Translations under genes and position numbers: made by a program | Shown here: positions 39,870 through 42,319 of the stretch, one piece after another | Layout: each line of letters begins with the position of its first letter | Numbering within the stretch: the first letter of the stretch is position 1 | DNA from: Ruaniaceae bacterium KH17 | Lineage (GTDB): Bacteria; Actinomycetota; Actinomycetes; Actinomycetales; Actinomycetaceae | Direction: 5' to 3' | Length of the DNA: 42,319 nt | NCBI GenBank assembly: GCA_900199505.1 | Contig: FZQV01000023.1 | Span: 1-42,319, forward strand | Notes under the pieces: model-generated | Seen by the model: only the letters and a program-made list of their open reading frames with translations | Told to the model about the DNA's origin: nothing | Databases searched by the model: none

Positions 39870-41246
39870 TCAGTACAGCTTTCCGTCGTGGGGTTCGTTG
39901 CGGGAGACCGCGGTCATGGTCTCACGCTCGACCACCTTGAGGCGCTCGCGGCCGAGCGGCTCGCCGAGCTCACGCTCATAGGCGTCGAGCAACTCCCAGC
40001 CGTGCCACGTGGTGTAGCGGACGCCCCGCTCCTCCAGCTCGGCGATCATCGAGTCGCCGCCGGGAGCGGTGTCGCCGATGATACCGATCATGGCGTCCTC
40101 AACCAGGTGCCCGATCGTCTGCTGCGCGTCGGACTTGGTCGAGCCGATCAGGCCGACCGGCCCGCGCTTCACCCAACCGGTAGCAAACATGCCTGGGATG
40201 GGTGCGCCGTCGTCCCCAACAACTCGGCCTTCAATGTTCGGGATGACCCCGCGAACCTCATCGAAGGGAACGCCGGGGATGTTCGAGGAGAAGTAGCCGA
40301 TCGCACGGTAGACGGCCTGCACGGGCGTGTCCACGAACTCGCCGGTGCCACGCACGGTGCCATCGCCCGTGAGCTCGGTGCGTTCCGTGCGAATCGCGGT
40401 GACGTGGCCGTCCTCGCCGATGATCTCGTGCGGGGAGTGCAGGAAGTGTAGGTGAATGCGGCGCGAGGCCGTGAAGTCCTCGGGCTCCTTCATGGTCCAG
40501 TCCACGAGCGTCTTGACGACCTGCTTCACGTGGTTAGAGGAGGCAATCGCGGCCTCCGAACCCTCATCGAAGTCGAAGTCCTCTTCGTAGACGATCACGT
40601 CCACATCGCGCACGTGGCCGAGCTCGCGTAGCTCCAGCGGCGAGAACTTCACCTGGGCGGGGCCGCGGCGGCCAAACACGTGCACATCCGTCACGGGGCT
40701 CTTGCGCAGGCCTTCTTCAACGTTCTTGGGCAACTCGGTGCGCATCAGGTCGTCCGGGTGCTTGGCAAGGATGCGGGCCACGTCCAGCGCCACGTTGCCC
40801 ACGCCGAGCACGGCGATCTCCTGCGCCTCAAGTGGCCAGGTGCGGGCGCGGTCCGGGTGGCCGTCGTACCAGTAGACGAAATCGGCGGCGCCGTGCACCT
40901 CGGGGAGGTCCACACCAGGAATGTTGAGCGGCGCGTCCTTGTCCGCTCCCGTGGAGAAGATGACGGCGTCATAGTGCTCGCGGAGCTCCTCGACCGTCAC
41001 GTCCACGCCGATGTCCACATTGCCGATCAGGCGGATGTCGCCGCGCTGCAGGATGTTGAACAGCGCGGTAATGATCTGCTTGATGCGCGGGTGATCCGGC
41101 GCCACGCCGTAACGCACGAGGCCATACGGCGCCGGGAGCTTCTCGTACAGGTCGATCGAGACCTCAAGGCCAGACTTGGACAGAATGTCCGCCGCGTAGA
41201 TTCCTGCCGGGCCCGCGCCTACAATGGCGATGCTTCGCTCGCTCAC
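39870..41246 (-). CDS. fprA: Ferredoxin/adrenodoxin-type NADP reductase (FprA type)
   Basis: An FAD enzyme passing electrons between NADPH and ferredoxin, like mycobacterial FprA. It has 458 residues from the GTG at 41244-41246, which follows GAGAGGTG; the longer frame upstream adds 40 unrelated residues. The FAD motif is VGAGPAGIYAAD at the N-terminus, with LPAPYGLVRYGVAPDHP typical of this family. The NADP motif is LGVGNVALDVARIL, and the C-terminal FAD contact is GWVKRGPVGLIGSTKSDA. It heads a run with htpX on the minus strand. Confidence 0.95.
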   Translation of the reverse strand: MSERSIAIVGAGPAGIYAADILSKSGLEVSIDLYEKLPAPYGLVRYGVAPDHPRIKQIITALFNILQRGDIRLIGNVDIGVDVTVEELREHYDAVIFSTGADKDAPLNIPGVDLPEVHGAADFVYWYDGHPDRARTWPLEAQEIAVLGVGNVALDVARILAKHPDDLMRTELPKNVEEGLRKSPVTDVHVFGRRGPAQVKFSPLELRELGHVRDVDVIVYEEDFDFDEGSEAAIASSNHVKQVVKTLVDWTMKEPEDFTASRRIHLHFLHSPHEIIGEDGHVTAIRTERTELTGDGTVRGTGEFVDTPVQAVYRAIGYFSSNIPGVPFDEVRGVIPNIEGRVVGDDGAPIPGMFATGWVKRGPVGLIGSTKSDAQQTIGHLVEDAMIGIIGDTAPGGDSMIAELEERGVRYTTWHGWELLDAYERELGEPLGRERLKVVERETMTAVSRNEPHDGKLY

Positions 41247-42319
41247 GTACACCTCTCGTTGCCGCACAGATCTTGTTCTGGTGCGATGTAATTTCATCGA
41301 TCGTGAATATCCAAGGGCCAGTCTAGTCATCACCGCGAGCAATGCCAGCACGGTGCGACCAACCACACAACCCCGTACTTCCCGCAGTGGTCACACGCGA
41401 CCTGGATGTCCAGTTTCCCGCACCGCGTGGGCCCGGCTCGGCTCGGGAGGGTCGCGGTGTGCGGCTGCTGGCGGGATTCCTGCACGCCGCGTGTAGCGTA
41501 CGGCTTCACGCTGGGGATGGTGGCGGGACTGCTCCTCGCGTGGCTACCGCACAGAGCCGGAACCCACGGTCTCAGGCTCAGAAGGGCAGGGAACCCCTGG
41601 ATGATACGTAATGCTGGAAACGTCTGATCGCGCAGCATCATCGGGAACCCAAACGTTCGATTGCACGGCATCATCGGGAACCCGAACGTTCGACTGGGAG
41701 GGGATGGCAGTGATCGGGAAGCTGAACGTACAGAAAGTGAACGTCCGGGTTCCCAATGATTGGTGGACGCCCTGGATCGAACGTTCGGCTTCCCGGTAAG
41801 GCGTCTGATCGCACATTGAGACACCAAACAGTCCCGCTGTCGACACGTTCCAGCTCGTGGGCTGGCGGTGGCCCGTTCCGTGCGACTCAGCCCCATCCCC
41901 AGCGGCGCCGCGCGCATCTTCACGAGCCTGCGGCCACCGTCACGGCGACAGCCAGGCTCACAATGACCATCTGGCGGCGTTCTGGCATCATCCGGGTTGC
42001 TGACGACCGGGCAAAGGTCGAATCTCGAAGACCCGGGCGCCACACGACCGCCCGCAGTCACAATCAGCCCGGCTCTCGCGATTCCGCTTCGGAACGGTCA
42101 TATCCAGCCCGGCTAAGAACAAAACGAGCATCTTCCCCCACGAACTCTCCGGCCCCGTCCCCAGCCGTGAACCGCACGCCACCACACCGCACGAAGAACA
42201 CGTGCCGCCACATGCGCCGCCATCCCCTGGGCTGCTGCGTGGATTTCGGACAGCGTTTTGATGGGTTTGCTTATGCTGCCTGTGTTGGCTGCTGGTAACT
42301 GTAGTGGACGTCGTTGGGG
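41247..42319. other. Gene-poor end region
   Basis: About 1.07 kb with no convincing gene. Open frames on both strands (for instance minus 41330-42061 and plus 41756-42298) are Arg/Ser/Pro-rich without domains. The end of the minus frame, at about 41333-41395, has two CxxC pairs (CDHC and CWHC) and may be a remnant. The repeat cluster at 41600-41830 is listed separately. The right end is cut by the window. Confidence 0.5.
41600..41830. repeat. Cluster of degenerate repeats
   Basis: Two close units of 33 bases start at 41635 and 41668, each with GCATCATCGGGAACCC then AACGTTCGA. A third diverged unit starts at about 41706. Inverted relatives lie at about 41741-41795 (CCGGGTTCCCAATGAT and ATCGAACGTTCGG...CCCGG). 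CGTCTGATCGC occurs at 41621 and 41802, on either side. No spacer pattern. Confidence 0.7.

Noticed and set aside
41645-41800. GAACGTTC motifs as LexA (SOS) boxes
   Set aside because: Actinobacterial SOS boxes need four bases between GAAC and GTTC; here the halves are adjacent, and no SOS gene follows.
41756-42298. 180-residue plus-strand frame near the right end
   Set aside because: The composition is Arg/Ser/Pro/His-rich, it crosses the repeat cluster, has no ribosome site and no recognisable domain.

Overview
The window is chromosomal DNA from a high-GC Gram-positive actinobacterium. The indicators are GC-rich third positions, frequent GTG and TTG starts, actinobacterial forms of RpoB, RpoC, NusG, MurB and FprA, and the order rpmG-hadA-hadB / murB / add / aspC / tRNA-Trp-secE-nusG, which I recall as a Streptomyces-like order. 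The family cannot be fixed by eye; a member of the Actinomycetaceae or a relative is my inference.

Layout. Positions 1-419 hold repeats and the tuf terminator. From 420 to 19237, on the minus strand, lie the transcription/translation genes in the order (5' to 3') tRNA-Trp, secE, nusG, rplK, rplA, then metN-metI-metQ under a SAM riboswitch, then an L10 leader with rplJ-rplL, rpoB-rpoC, and the str operon rpsL-rpsG-fusA-tuf. The methionine importer lies between rplKA and rplJL, which are usually adjacent. From 19486 to 28259 come aspC, an APH-fold kinase, an adenosine deaminase, a YccF protein, a membrane protein with a YtrA-type GntR regulator, murB, the hadB/hadA-like dehydratase pair and rpmG.

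From 28429 to 33572 the content is more variable: an MFS transporter, a HAD phosphatase, a decayed Fic toxin/VbhA-like antitoxin locus, tRNA-Met and tRNA-Thr, a stack of hairpins and an SDR dehydrogenase. From 33708 to 41246 lie an unusual three-gene set (unknown, SUFU-like, squalene-cyclase-like), tRNA-Tyr, yajQ, a GEVED-type surface protein, htpX and an FprA-type ferredoxin reductase. The last 1.07 kb has no convincing gene but holds a repeat cluster.

The most notable signals are repeat elements. A bipartite palindromic element of about 110 bp occurs in four full and two or three partial copies, always between genes, once inside the met operon and once seeding a 23-bp tandem array. A second, 56-bp palindromic element occurs three times; one copy sits where the catalytic motif of the fic gene should be. 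The fic gene also seems to have lost its start codon beside a duplicated antitoxin tail. Other points are arginine at S12 position 88, TTG starts on both rpoB and rpoC, a SAM riboswitch whose P1 stem contains the Shine-Dalgarno sequence, an L10 attenuator, and operator-like inverted repeats in front of the SDR gene and the membrane protein/GntR pair.
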